DNA of 64,000 bases from assembly GCF_001050135.1 (NCBI RefSeq), contig NZ_CP012040.1, positions 1-64,000 of the forward strand, given 5' to 3'. The notes beneath the pieces are model-generated. The model was not told where the DNA came from, searched no databases, and saw only the letters and a list, made by a program, of their open reading frames with translations. The translations under genes and the position numbers were made by a program. This DNA is from Cyclobacterium amurskyense (GTDB lineage Bacteria > Bacteroidota > Bacteroidia > Cytophagales > Cyclobacteriaceae). Shown here in pieces: positions 7,790-15,947 of this stretch. Within the stretch, counting starts at the first letter, position 1, and every line of letters begins with the position of its first letter.

Positions 7790-9151
7790 TTATATACAAA
7801 GTGGTATTGAAATCCGCACTAAAGTACCATTACCTTTTTCACTTTCAACTTGAATTTGACCATTTAACTTTTCAACCAAGTGTTTGGTAATGGCTAATCC
7901 AAGGCCTGATCCTTCAAATTTACGGTTAAAACCGGTACTTTCTTGTTCAAAAGGGTAAAACAATTTGTCCAAATAATCTTTACTAATACCTATACCTTGA
8001 TCATGTACTACTATAATCAATTGATTTTCAAAGTTTTCAATTACAACTTGAATAAGTCCCTTTTCTGAATATTTAACCGAATTACCAACGATATTATTGA
8101 TAATAATTTGAAGGTACTTTCTCTCGATTTTTGCGTTAAAGGGTTTAGTTAAAAATTTTGAAGTGACTAATATACCTTTTTTAATCCCTACGGATTTATG
8201 ATTTATCAATATTTTTGAAACAAAATCATTTACATTGGTTTTTTCTAAAACAATATTCAGCTCATCGGACTCCAATGAAGACAAATCCAGTATATTGGTA
8301 ATGGTATTGAGTAAGCGTTCTCCACTTTCCTTAATAATATTCAAATGCTCCAAAAGTTCCTTGTCTTCCGACCTAATTTGGCTTATGTATTCAGTACTGC
8401 CAAGAATACCATTTAAGGGTGTGCGAATTTCATGACTCATATTAGAAATGATATTCCCTTTCAATCGACTTACCTCCTCCGCCTTATCTTTGGCTATTTC
8501 CAAGCCCTTCTCATAAGATTTTTTCTTCGAAATATCTCGAAAAACATTCAAGAACAACATATTCCCTTCAAAGTTTTCCTTCATTTTGGAAATGGAAACT
8601 TCTATCTCCCTATCTCCCGATTTCAAAGGCATTTCAAATTCTCGTATTACGGTACTTTTGGTATTTGAGTTAAGTTCATCAGCTATTTCATTCCTTACCT
8701 TTTCGTAGAAATCTGTGTCGCGAAACAAATGCTGAAGCCCATTTTCAATCAACTCATCCTCGCTCACCTCTGCCATTTTACAAATGGTGGGATTAGCAGA
8801 AATAACCTTCCCTCCAAAAACAGACAGTACCATGCCTTCTTGAGAATTGTTCCAGACTATTCTAAATTGATCCTCCCTTTCTGCGATCTCTCTATTTTTC
8901 TTTTGAAGTGTGATTTTTAATATCCCTCTGTCTTTTGTCTGCTGAATAAAAATACATACTCCATAAATGATTGCAAGTAAAAAAATGAAAGCAATTGCTA
9001 AAAACCAATAATTATTATAAACTGAAAAACCAACCACGGTCTGCCCGGTCACAGGTTCAGGATTTACAGCCAATAAGGGCATCAAGGCCAACTGGTAGCT
9101 ATCCGAGGACATTTTTTTCGACAAAACCTTACTTTTTCCGGAATTTCCCAT
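7790..9151 (-). CDS. Membrane PAS-domain sensor histidine kinase
   Basis: A 453-residue kinase with one clear membrane helix (about residues 48-70), a short coiled coil, a PAS domain (about 93-208), HisKA with His 240 in NMSHEIRTPLNG, and HATPase_c with IINNIVGNSVKYSE and GSGLGLAITKH. It could autophosphorylate and pass the phosphate to the receiver of the next gene, since no separate DNA-binding regulator is near; that is inference. It is the first gene of the minus-strand run toward the ABC genes. An internal ATG at 9112 (residue 14) is an alternative start. Confidence 0.92.
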   Translation of the reverse strand: MGNSGKSKVLSKKMSSDSYQLALMPLLAVNPEPVTGQTVVGFSVYNNYWFLAIAFIFLLAIIYGVCIFIQQTKDRGILKITLQKKNREIAEREDQFRIVWNNSQEGMVLSVFGGKVISANPTICKMAEVSEDELIENGLQHLFRDTDFYEKVRNEIADELNSNTKSTVIREFEMPLKSGDREIEVSISKMKENFEGNMLFLNVFRDISKKKSYEKGLEIAKDKAEEVSRLKGNIISNMSHEIRTPLNGILGSTEYISQIRSEDKELLEHLNIIKESGERLLNTITNILDLSSLESDELNIVLEKTNVNDFVSKILINHKSVGIKKGILVTSKFLTKPFNAKIERKYLQIIINNIVGNSVKYSEKGLIQVVIENFENQLIIVVHDQGIGISKDYLDKLFYPFEQESTGFNRKFEGSGLGLAITKHLVEKLNGQIQVESEKGNGTLVRISIPLCI

Positions 9152-9648
9152 ATCTCTCTCCCATTAGGGGATCGATTTATTTAATATTTTATTACAAGCT
9201 AAAGGAACGATAAAACTTTTATCTCTTTCTTCAAAAGTTCACAAACAAAGATTAAAATAGCACCTGTTGAAACATATTAAAATTAGTCTCAAACAATTTT
9301 TTTTTGATTTAAGCTGTCTTAAAGGATTTTATATTTGCCTGAATCCACTCCTCGTTTAAATCCAAAGATGTTGATTTCATAATCGTTGAGGGTACTTTTA
9401 GCAATTTTTTGTATCCTATTTTTATAAATCTACCCAAATAAACCCTAATTTACCTTAAAAAAACAGGAAATGAATTTTTGATGAAATAATTTTAGTGTCT
9501 ATTTCCTAATATAATATTAGCCTTAGCCTAGGGCTAAAACAGGCTTCTGGAGTACTAGAATTATTCATTTGTAGGGTTAAGTAGGAACCATAAAAATATA
9601 AAAAGTTATCTATAGTATAAATTAAATCGATATTGTTTGCAATTTCTT
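9152..9648. other. Intergenic region upstream of sucD
   Basis: About 500 bp between the divergent kinase operon and sucD. It is AT-rich with no convincing coding frame on either strand. Promoters for both directions are expected here; only the sucD promoter just to the right could be recognised. Confidence 0.6.
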
Positions 9649-9678
9649 TTTGTGATCACTCTTTATCTCCTATTTTTG
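9649..9678 (+). promoter_or_regulatory. Bacteroidota-type promoter of sucD
   Basis: TTTG at 9649-9652 and TATTTTTG at 9671-9678, separated by 18 bp, fit the Bacteroidota housekeeping sigma consensus (TTTG, about 19 bp, TAnnTTTG). The -7 element lies 25 bp before the sucD ATG. Confidence 0.65.
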
Positions 9679-9703
9679 TAGCAAATTAATTAAAAGCAGA
9701 CTT

Positions 9704-10585
9704 ATGAGCGTATTGGTAAATAAAAATTCCAAAGTAATTGTACAAGGGTTCACAGGAACTGAAGGTTCTTTTCACGCCCAACAGATGATAGAATATGGTA
9801 CCAATGTAGTTGGGGGTGTAACACCTGGAAAAGGTGGCGATACTCATTTAGGCAGACCAGTATTTAATACTGTAGAAGATGCAGTGAAAGCCAAAGGAGC
9901 TGATACTACCATAATCTTTGTTCCTCCAGCTTTTGCGGCAGATGCTATTATGGAAGCGGCGGATGCAGGTATTAAAGTAATCATCGCCATTACTGAAGGA
10001 ATTCCTGTAAAGGACATGATGAAAGCCAAGCCGTATGTTAAGAAAAAAGGAGCCATTTTGGTAGGGCCAAATTGCCCGGGAGTAATCACTCCAGGTGAAG
10101 CTAAGGTTGGCATCATGCCTGGTTTTGTCTTCAAACCAGGACGGGTAGGAGTTGTTTCCAAATCAGGTACGCTTACTTATGAAGCAGCTGACCAAATCAC
10201 AAAAGCTGGATTAGGTGTTTCTACAGCCATTGGAATAGGTGGTGACCCGATAATCGGTACCTCCACTAAGGAAGCGGTTCAACTATTAATGGAAGATCCT
10301 GAAACAGACGCTATCGTAATGATAGGAGAAATTGGCGGGAATTATGAAGCTGAAGCTGCCCAATGGATCAAAGAAAATGGCAATAAAAAACCTGTTGTAG
10401 GATTTATCGCAGGCCAAACAGCACCTCCAGGTAGAAGAATGGGACATGCTGGAGCCATTATTGGTGGAAAAGATGATACAGCCATCGCCAAAATGCGTAT
10501 CATGAAGGAAAATGGTATTTTCGTAGCAGAATCACCAGCCGAAATAGGAGAGGTGATGGCTAAAGCTTTAGGTGTAGATGCCTAA
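9704..10585 (+). CDS. sucD: Succinyl-CoA synthetase alpha subunit
   Basis: SucD, the CoA-binding, phospho-histidine subunit of succinate-CoA ligase in the TCA cycle. At 293 residues it is full length. It has the CoA-binding Rossmann start KVIVQGFTGTEGSFHAQQMI, VGPNCPGVITP, SKSGTLTYEA, and the active-site loop GHAGAIIGG with the phosphorylated His near residue 248. The beta subunit gene sucC is not next to it, so the two subunits are encoded apart, as in many Bacteroidota. It has its own promoter and an intrinsic terminator. Confidence 0.97.
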   Translation: MSVLVNKNSKVIVQGFTGTEGSFHAQQMIEYGTNVVGGVTPGKGGDTHLGRPVFNTVEDAVKAKGADTTIIFVPPAFAADAIMEAADAGIKVIIAITEGIPVKDMMKAKPYVKKKGAILVGPNCPGVITPGEAKVGIMPGFVFKPGRVGVVSKSGTLTYEAADQITKAGLGVSTAIGIGGDPIIGTSTKEAVQLLMEDPETDAIVMIGEIGGNYEAEAAQWIKENGNKKPVVGFIAGQTAPPGRRMGHAGAIIGGKDDTAIAKMRIMKENGIFVAESPAEIGEVMAKALGVDA

Positions 10586-10628
10586 TAAAAGCTTCAGAAT
10601 GCTAAAAGCATAATTATAGCAATTTTAA

Positions 10629-10657
10629 AAGGAGACCTGATGGTCTTCTTTTTTTTT
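10629..10657 (+). terminator. Rho-independent terminator of sucD
   Basis: GGAGACC (10631-10637) pairs with GGTCTTC (loop TGAT; 7 bp including one G-T pair) and is followed by a run of T. It lies about 45 bp after the sucD stop. Confidence 0.75.
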
Positions 10658-10730
10658 GACTTATTTCAATCCTGCATAACCAAACCACTCACCTTCCATC
10701 AAAATAGTATTGGAATTAATGAATTAATTA

Positions 10731-10744
10731 CCTTAAATTTAAGG
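10731..10744. promoter_or_regulatory. Perfect palindrome CCTTAAATTTAAGG, operator candidate
   Basis: A 14-bp perfect palindrome 31 bp before the start of the DUF1592 cytochrome gene, in the position expected for a promoter-overlapping operator. AT-rich palindromes can occur by chance, so the role is inferred from symmetry and position only. Confidence 0.35.
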
Positions 10745-10775
10745 CATAACCTTTATCTGAATCCAAATAAAACCT

Positions 10776-12743
10776 ATGCCATTAATGAAATCATATATTT
10801 TACTGGTTATGGCTGTCTTCAGTTTTTTTGCAAGCATTGCACAGGAGGCCTTAGATTACACTACCGATATTATCCCGGTTTTGGACAAAAACTGCTATTC
10901 CTGTCACAATACCGGAAACCCTAAAGGAGGAGTGAACCTAAAAATTTATGAGGAAGAGGGACGTGTTATTAAAGATGGACAATTTTGGCTAAAAGTATTG
11001 GACCAAATTAAGTCAAAAGAAATGCCCCCGTCCAGTAAGCCAGAGTTGAATGATAATGAATACCATACCTTACTCAATGGAATCAATGGTATTCTCATCA
11101 AATCTCTAGAAAAAAGAACTCCTGGCAAAGTCATCATCCGACGATTGAGTCACACTGAATACCATTACACAGTATTAGACCTGACAGGGGTGAGTTTTGA
11201 CGCCATGAATCGTTTCCCAGCAGATGGTTCGGGTGGTGGCGGTTTTGACAATCAAGGTGGTTCATTGTTTTTCACGCCCCTTAAGATGGAAAGGTATTAT
11301 GATGCTGCTGAAGAGATTGTCACATCTCTATATGAAGACCTAGAAAAATGGTCAGACCTTGTTCCCGAAAGCTATCATCAAAACATCTGGGAAAGGTTTA
11401 TAAATTGGTTAATGCCTAAAATCAGTAGTAATTTCAAGCCCCTTAATCCACCTGAAAAAGCAGCCGAAAAAGTACTTTTCCCTTTTGCCAGCAAAGCTTA
11501 TAGAAGGCTATTAAAATCTGAAGAAAAAGAAAAGTTTATTGACCTTTTTAATACGGTCTATTACTCACTTCCAGAGGAACCCAACCCACAGAAATTCAAC
11601 AAATCCATTGCAGAAGTATTTAAAGCTATTTTAATTTCCCCCTCTTTCCTTTACAAAATGGAGGAAGAACCCTTAGGCCCTGCCCCTATTGCCTTAGGAG
11701 ATTTTGAACTGGCTACCAGATTATCTTACTTCTTATGGTCAAGCATGCCAGATGATGAATTGTTTGACCTAGCCATGAAAGGAAAGCTGCAAGCACCAGG
11801 AGAAATAGAAAATCAGGTAAAAAGAATGCTCAATGACCCCAAGTCGGAAAGATTTTCAGAATCATTCGTAAGCCAGTGGTTAGGAATCAATAAGCTTAAA
11901 GATGACAATGCACCTTTAGCTGATTTGGTTAGGTTTCCTGAATTCACCCCTTCTATAAGAGAGGCCATGTTCAAAGAAACCACTTCCTTTTTCCATTATG
12001 TAATGACGGAAAGTAAAAACTTCCTTGACTTGATCAATAGTGATTATGCCTTTCTCAATGAAGAATTGGCTGATTACTATGGAATTGAAGGAGTAGAGGG
12101 AGACGATTTCAAAAAAGTAATGTTGGCCAACAATAGCAGGGGAGGCTTTTTGGGTTTAGGCAGTGTTCAAGCCGTAACTTCCTTGCCCACCAGGACAAGT
12201 CCTGTACTTAGAGGTAAATGGGTTTTAGAAGAAATATTAGGTACATCTCCTCCCCCTCCACCACCAGATGTTGCAGAATTACCTGAGGATGAGTCTTTAC
12301 ATGAGGACCTTGGATTGAAGGCTCTATTAGAAAAGCATAGGGAGGACCCGGCATGCCAATCTTGTCACGAAAAAATGGACCCACTTGGTCTAGGTTTGGA
12401 GAATTTTGGAGCAGATGGGAAATGGAGAGAAAGTTATGGGAACACTCCAATTGATCCTACAGGTGTTCTTACCTCAGGTGAGACCTTTGCAGGTCCTGCA
12501 GAATTGAAAGCATTACTTATGAAGGAGAAAGAAAAATTTGCACGGAACATTTCCAAAAAGACTTTGTCTTATGCTATAGGAAGGGGTACAACTTTTACTG
12601 ATGAAATTGCCATCCGGGAATTGTCTGATTCCTTGATTGAGAATGATTTTAATCCTGATAAATTCGTTACCGCTTTGGTTCAAAGCTATCCTTTTAGGAT
12701 GAAGATTAAGGATTTTCAGAAAAGAGTAAATGAGGTTGATTAA
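10776..12743 (+). CDS. DUF1592-type multi-domain c-type cytochrome
   Basis: Exported 655-residue protein of the type first noted in Planctomycetes. After a signal peptide (to about residue 22) comes a Planctomycete cytochrome c domain with CYSCH (Cys 40, Cys 43, His 44) and EMPPSSKPEL, then DUF1587 (RRLSHTEYHYTVLDL), DUF1595/DUF1592 (LSYFLWSSMPDDELF), DUF1588 (TSPVLRGKWVLEEILG...PPPPPP) containing a second heme motif CQSCH (Cys 527, His 531), and DUF1585 at the C terminus. It likely acts in periplasmic redox or degradation chemistry; no reaction is established. It is followed by a DUF1552 gene, its usual partner. An ATG at 10785 is an alternative start. Confidence 0.93.
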   Translation: MPLMKSYILLVMAVFSFFASIAQEALDYTTDIIPVLDKNCYSCHNTGNPKGGVNLKIYEEEGRVIKDGQFWLKVLDQIKSKEMPPSSKPELNDNEYHTLLNGINGILIKSLEKRTPGKVIIRRLSHTEYHYTVLDLTGVSFDAMNRFPADGSGGGGFDNQGGSLFFTPLKMERYYDAAEEIVTSLYEDLEKWSDLVPESYHQNIWERFINWLMPKISSNFKPLNPPEKAAEKVLFPFASKAYRRLLKSEEKEKFIDLFNTVYYSLPEEPNPQKFNKSIAEVFKAILISPSFLYKMEEEPLGPAPIALGDFELATRLSYFLWSSMPDDELFDLAMKGKLQAPGEIENQVKRMLNDPKSERFSESFVSQWLGINKLKDDNAPLADLVRFPEFTPSIREAMFKETTSFFHYVMTESKNFLDLINSDYAFLNEELADYYGIEGVEGDDFKKVMLANNSRGGFLGLGSVQAVTSLPTRTSPVLRGKWVLEEILGTSPPPPPPDVAELPEDESLHEDLGLKALLEKHREDPACQSCHEKMDPLGLGLENFGADGKWRESYGNTPIDPTGVLTSGETFAGPAELKALLMKEKEKFARNISKKTLSYAIGRGTTFTDEIAIRELSDSLIENDFNPDKFVTALVQSYPFRMKIKDFQKRVNEVD

Positions 12744-12800
12744 TAATTTGAAATAGATTAACTTGAAGAATAGTTGAATTCAGGACGAAAAATAAATTTG

Positions 12801-12819
12801 TAGGATAAAATCTATCCTA
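12801..12819. promoter_or_regulatory. 19-bp palindrome TAGGATAAAATCTATCCTA (copy 1)
   Basis: Inverted repeat TAGGATA-N5-TATCCTA in the gap upstream of the DUF1552 gene, 112 bp before its start. The identical 19 bases, spacer included, recur at 63871-63889 upstream of the beta-helix gene. Identity over the whole motif including the spacer makes a shared operator likely; the regulator is unknown. Confidence 0.6.
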
Positions 12820-12931
12820 CTTTCTAAGATTCAAATAAATACAATCTGATTAATATTGATTACCGTCTGTTTCAAGTTTTGCTGGTTAGTTAAAGAAATA
12901 TTTAAAAGCTTGCTTTAAAACGTTACTATTT

Positions 12932-14317
12932 ATGAATAAGAAGTGGCAAATATCAAGGAGGAAATTATTGAAAGGGGTAGGCGCTGCCATTGCACTACCT
13001 ATCATGGAGGCTATGGCCTCACCGCTAAATATTAAAAAATTTGGCAATGATGGGTTTCCTATTAGGTCCACTTTCATGTTTATGCCCAATGGTGTTCACC
13101 CCGATAGATGGACTCCTAAAGGAATAGGGAGAAACTATTCGATCTCTCCTACCCTAGAACCATTAGCACATCTGAAAGACGACATTTTGGTTCTAGGTCA
13201 GCTATGGAATAAACATTCATTATTTCAAGGATCTGATGGACACTATGCCAAAACTGCCAACCTACTGACTTGCCTCCCAATTCAAAAAACAGTTGGAGAC
13301 AATATTAATAGTGGGGGTATTTCAATAGATCAACTTATTGCTAACCACTATAAAAACGAAACTCTTTTTCCTTCATTAGAATATGGCTTGGATCGTATAC
13401 AGACTGGGGTTGACATCAATGTAGGATTCACCAGATTGTATGCAAGTAGTATTTCCTGGAAAAATGCCCTGACCCCTCTTTCAAAGGAAATCGACCCTAG
13501 AATGGCCTTTGACCGGCTGTTTAGAACTTTTATACCTGGGAATAATAAAATAGAAAACCCACACAAAAGCAGCATCCTAGATGCTGTACTAATGGATGCT
13601 AAATCCCTTAAAAACAATTTAGGCCGATCTGATCAAGATAAATTGGAAGAATACTTGGAATCTATCCGGTCCATTGAAAAAAGGATCAATAACCAAGATA
13701 GTATCAAGGATTTCGCAAGCAATATTACTCCTGACATCAAACGAGAATTGATTAGGGTAAACCAAGACATTGAAGAATATGCTGAAGTGTACAGCGGTGT
13801 TGATGTTACAGAAAAAACCCGCTTGATGTTTGATATCATCGCCTTAGCTATGTGGAGTGATGCAAGTAGAGTAGCCACCTTTATGTTTGGCAACTCGGTA
13901 AGCAACAGAAACTTTTCCTTCCTTGAGGGAGTAAACGGTGCACATCATTCGCTTTCTCATCACATGAATCACCAAAAGAACTTGGAACAATATGATCGGA
14001 TTACGAAATGGCACCTTGAGCAATATGCCTACTTTTTAGACAAGCTAAAATCCATCAAAGAAGGCAACGGTACTTTACTGGATAATTCCTTAGTAATGTT
14101 TGCTTCTGGCTTAAGAGACGGTAACAGGCATTCTCCATTTGATCTTCCTATTATCGTCGGGGGACATGGGGGTAATAAAATAAAATCAGGTCAAAACCTT
14201 ATTTATCCTAAAAACACTCCTTTGTCCAATCTTTATACTTCTTGGATGCAAACTATAGGTATTGAACAAACACAATTTGCAGACAGTACTGGCACCCTTG
14301 ACGGAATTATAGCTTAG
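12932..14317 (+). CDS. DUF1552 protein with Tat-like signal
   Basis: A 461-residue DUF1552 family protein, normally encoded beside DUF1592 cytochromes as here. The N terminus has a twin-arginine motif SRRKLLKG (Arg 9 and Arg 10) followed by a hydrophobic stretch ending in MEAMAS, so export in folded form, perhaps with a cofactor, is plausible. Family-like motifs are FMPNGVHPDRWTP, HHSLSHH and MFASGLRDGNRHSPFDLPI; His residues in the last two could bind metal. The family resembles sulfatase/DUF1501-type folds in layout, but no activity is proven. It lies 188 bp after the DUF1592 gene with a palindrome in the gap, so it may have its own promoter. Confidence 0.9.
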   Translation: MNKKWQISRRKLLKGVGAAIALPIMEAMASPLNIKKFGNDGFPIRSTFMFMPNGVHPDRWTPKGIGRNYSISPTLEPLAHLKDDILVLGQLWNKHSLFQGSDGHYAKTANLLTCLPIQKTVGDNINSGGISIDQLIANHYKNETLFPSLEYGLDRIQTGVDINVGFTRLYASSISWKNALTPLSKEIDPRMAFDRLFRTFIPGNNKIENPHKSSILDAVLMDAKSLKNNLGRSDQDKLEEYLESIRSIEKRINNQDSIKDFASNITPDIKRELIRVNQDIEEYAEVYSGVDVTEKTRLMFDIIALAMWSDASRVATFMFGNSVSNRNFSFLEGVNGAHHSLSHHMNHQKNLEQYDRITKWHLEQYAYFLDKLKSIKEGNGTLLDNSLVMFASGLRDGNRHSPFDLPIIVGGHGGNKIKSGQNLIYPKNTPLSNLYTSWMQTIGIEQTQFADSTGTLDGIIA

Positions 14318-14394
14318 TAGTATTACGATCAAAGACAATCAATTAATAGTACACCACTATAACAGGCATTTTTCGCCTGATATACAGGATTCAT

Positions 14395-15894
14395 ATGGAC
14401 AACAACGATCTACCACAAAATAACTTAAAGTGGGACTTTTTATTAAATAAAAAATTCATTCTACCCATTTTTCTAGTCACTACCTACCTCGCAATTTTTC
14501 TGGTACCCATTAGCGTGGCAGCAGAGAACCATTTGCTCGTGTTTTTTGGCAGGTTCCATCCCCTCGTCCTGCATTTCCCAATAGTATTGATCCTAATTAC
14601 CACGGGCTTTATTTTAATGGGGTTTTTCAATCCAAGTTTTAACAAGCCAATCATTATTCGATCTTTACTGTGGACATCGGTGTTTTTCTCCTATATAACC
14701 ATACTGGCCGGGTACCTTTTATATATTGCCGAAGGCTATTCAGGAGTTATGGTAACAAACCACCTAAATGGAGCTTTGTTAACCGGCATTTCAATTTCAA
14801 TTTGCCTAATTATTTACGAATCAAACCTGCAAAGAAAATTAAAGAGTGGATTTGGCTTTTATTTGATTCTTGGAATAGCTAACCTCTCACTGGCCTATAC
14901 CAGTCATCTTGGAGGTTCACTCACTCATGGTGACGATTTTCTCTCCGCACCACTAGCTGCTTTAATTCCTGCAAAAAAAATTGACAAGGCACCTGAAGAC
15001 ATGCTGCTTTATGAGGACATGGTTGCTACGATCTTTGAAACAAAATGTGTCTCTTGCCACAATGAAAACAAATCCAAAGGAAACCTTATCCTTAATAGTT
15101 ATAAGGAAATCTTTGAAGCAGGTAAAAGTGAAAAACATGCCATCATACCTACCGACACAGCCAATAGTGAAGTTTTGGTAAGGGTTTTACTACCACTAGA
15201 CCATGACGACAGAATGCCTCCGGAAGGAAAGCCTGGCTTAACAGAAAATGAAATCACTCTTCTTACTTACTGGATTGAAAATGGCGCTTCAGACAGTCTA
15301 AAATATGGAGACATTAAAAATGAGAAGATTTTGTCAGAAATCGAGGAACTGATGCCAACAATTCAACAAGCCCAATATAAGATACTTGAAGAGAAGGAGG
15401 CATTTAATACTGCTTTGCTAGAATTACAAGAAATAGGTAAAAAAGTGGATGCTGAAGTAACGGCTGATGAATTGTCCAATGGGAAATTCTTTGGGCTAAA
15501 GATGAAATTCCCACCCGGCCCATTTGGCAATGAGGAATTAAAAGAATTTTCACCCTATTTCCCATACCTATCACGCATTTCTCTAGCCTCTTCCAATATA
15601 GATGATGACGCCCTATTCCTTTTAGGAAAAATGCCGCAATTACGCAGACTGATTTTGCAAAAGACGAATATAAATGGTGAAGGACTTCCTTACCTGAAAG
15701 ACCTTCCTAATCTGGAAGAACTGAACCTCTCCTTTACGCCATTGGATAAAGGACATTTACTTCACCTACTTGATTTCAAGTCACTTCAAAAAGTTTATCT
15801 CTTTGGCACTCCTATCGAACCAGAAGTATTTGAAGCAATACAAAAGCATAGACCAGAATTAGAAATTATTTTAGAAGAAGGGCCTTTCTATTAA
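14395..15894 (+). CDS. Membrane cytochrome c with C-terminal leucine-rich repeats
   Basis: Three parts in 499 residues. First are about five membrane helices (residues 22-170), the second containing FFGRFHPLVLHFPIVL as in DUF2231-like membrane domains. Next is a Planctomycete-type cytochrome c domain with CVSCH (Cys 218, Cys 221, His 222) and DDRMPPEGKPGLTENEI (Met ligand region). Then a helical linker (about 315-370) leads to leucine-rich repeats (LPNLEELNLSFTPLDKG) at 375-490. The LRR part would lie outside the membrane and could bind a partner protein or glycan. It follows the DUF1552 gene by 77 bp and probably belongs to the same module, linking it to the respiratory membrane. Confidence 0.88.
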   Translation: MDNNDLPQNNLKWDFLLNKKFILPIFLVTTYLAIFLVPISVAAENHLLVFFGRFHPLVLHFPIVLILITTGFILMGFFNPSFNKPIIIRSLLWTSVFFSYITILAGYLLYIAEGYSGVMVTNHLNGALLTGISISICLIIYESNLQRKLKSGFGFYLILGIANLSLAYTSHLGGSLTHGDDFLSAPLAALIPAKKIDKAPEDMLLYEDMVATIFETKCVSCHNENKSKGNLILNSYKEIFEAGKSEKHAIIPTDTANSEVLVRVLLPLDHDDRMPPEGKPGLTENEITLLTYWIENGASDSLKYGDIKNEKILSEIEELMPTIQQAQYKILEEKEAFNTALLELQEIGKKVDAEVTADELSNGKFFGLKMKFPPGPFGNEELKEFSPYFPYLSRISLASSNIDDDALFLLGKMPQLRRLILQKTNINGEGLPYLKDLPNLEELNLSFTPLDKGHLLHLLDFKSLQKVYLFGTPIEPEVFEAIQKHRPELEIILEEGPFY

Positions 15895-15913
15895 TGGTCT
15901 TTTTTTACTCTTT

Positions 15914-15928
15914 TAGGTAATATACCTA
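15914..15928. promoter_or_regulatory. 15-bp palindrome TAGGTA-ATA-TACCTA
   Basis: Perfect 6-bp arms with a 3-bp spacer, 19 bp before the start codon of the PqaA-like hydrolase. The half-site resembles but differs from the TAGGATA motif found elsewhere in the window. Position and symmetry suggest an operator. Confidence 0.4.
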
Positions 15929-15947
15929 TAAACTATTCCTATAATAT

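Noticed and set aside
15877..15908. Possible terminator after the LRR-cytochrome gene
   Set aside because: The stem AAGGGCC/GGTCTTT depends on two wobble pairs and overlaps the coding end; too weak to list.
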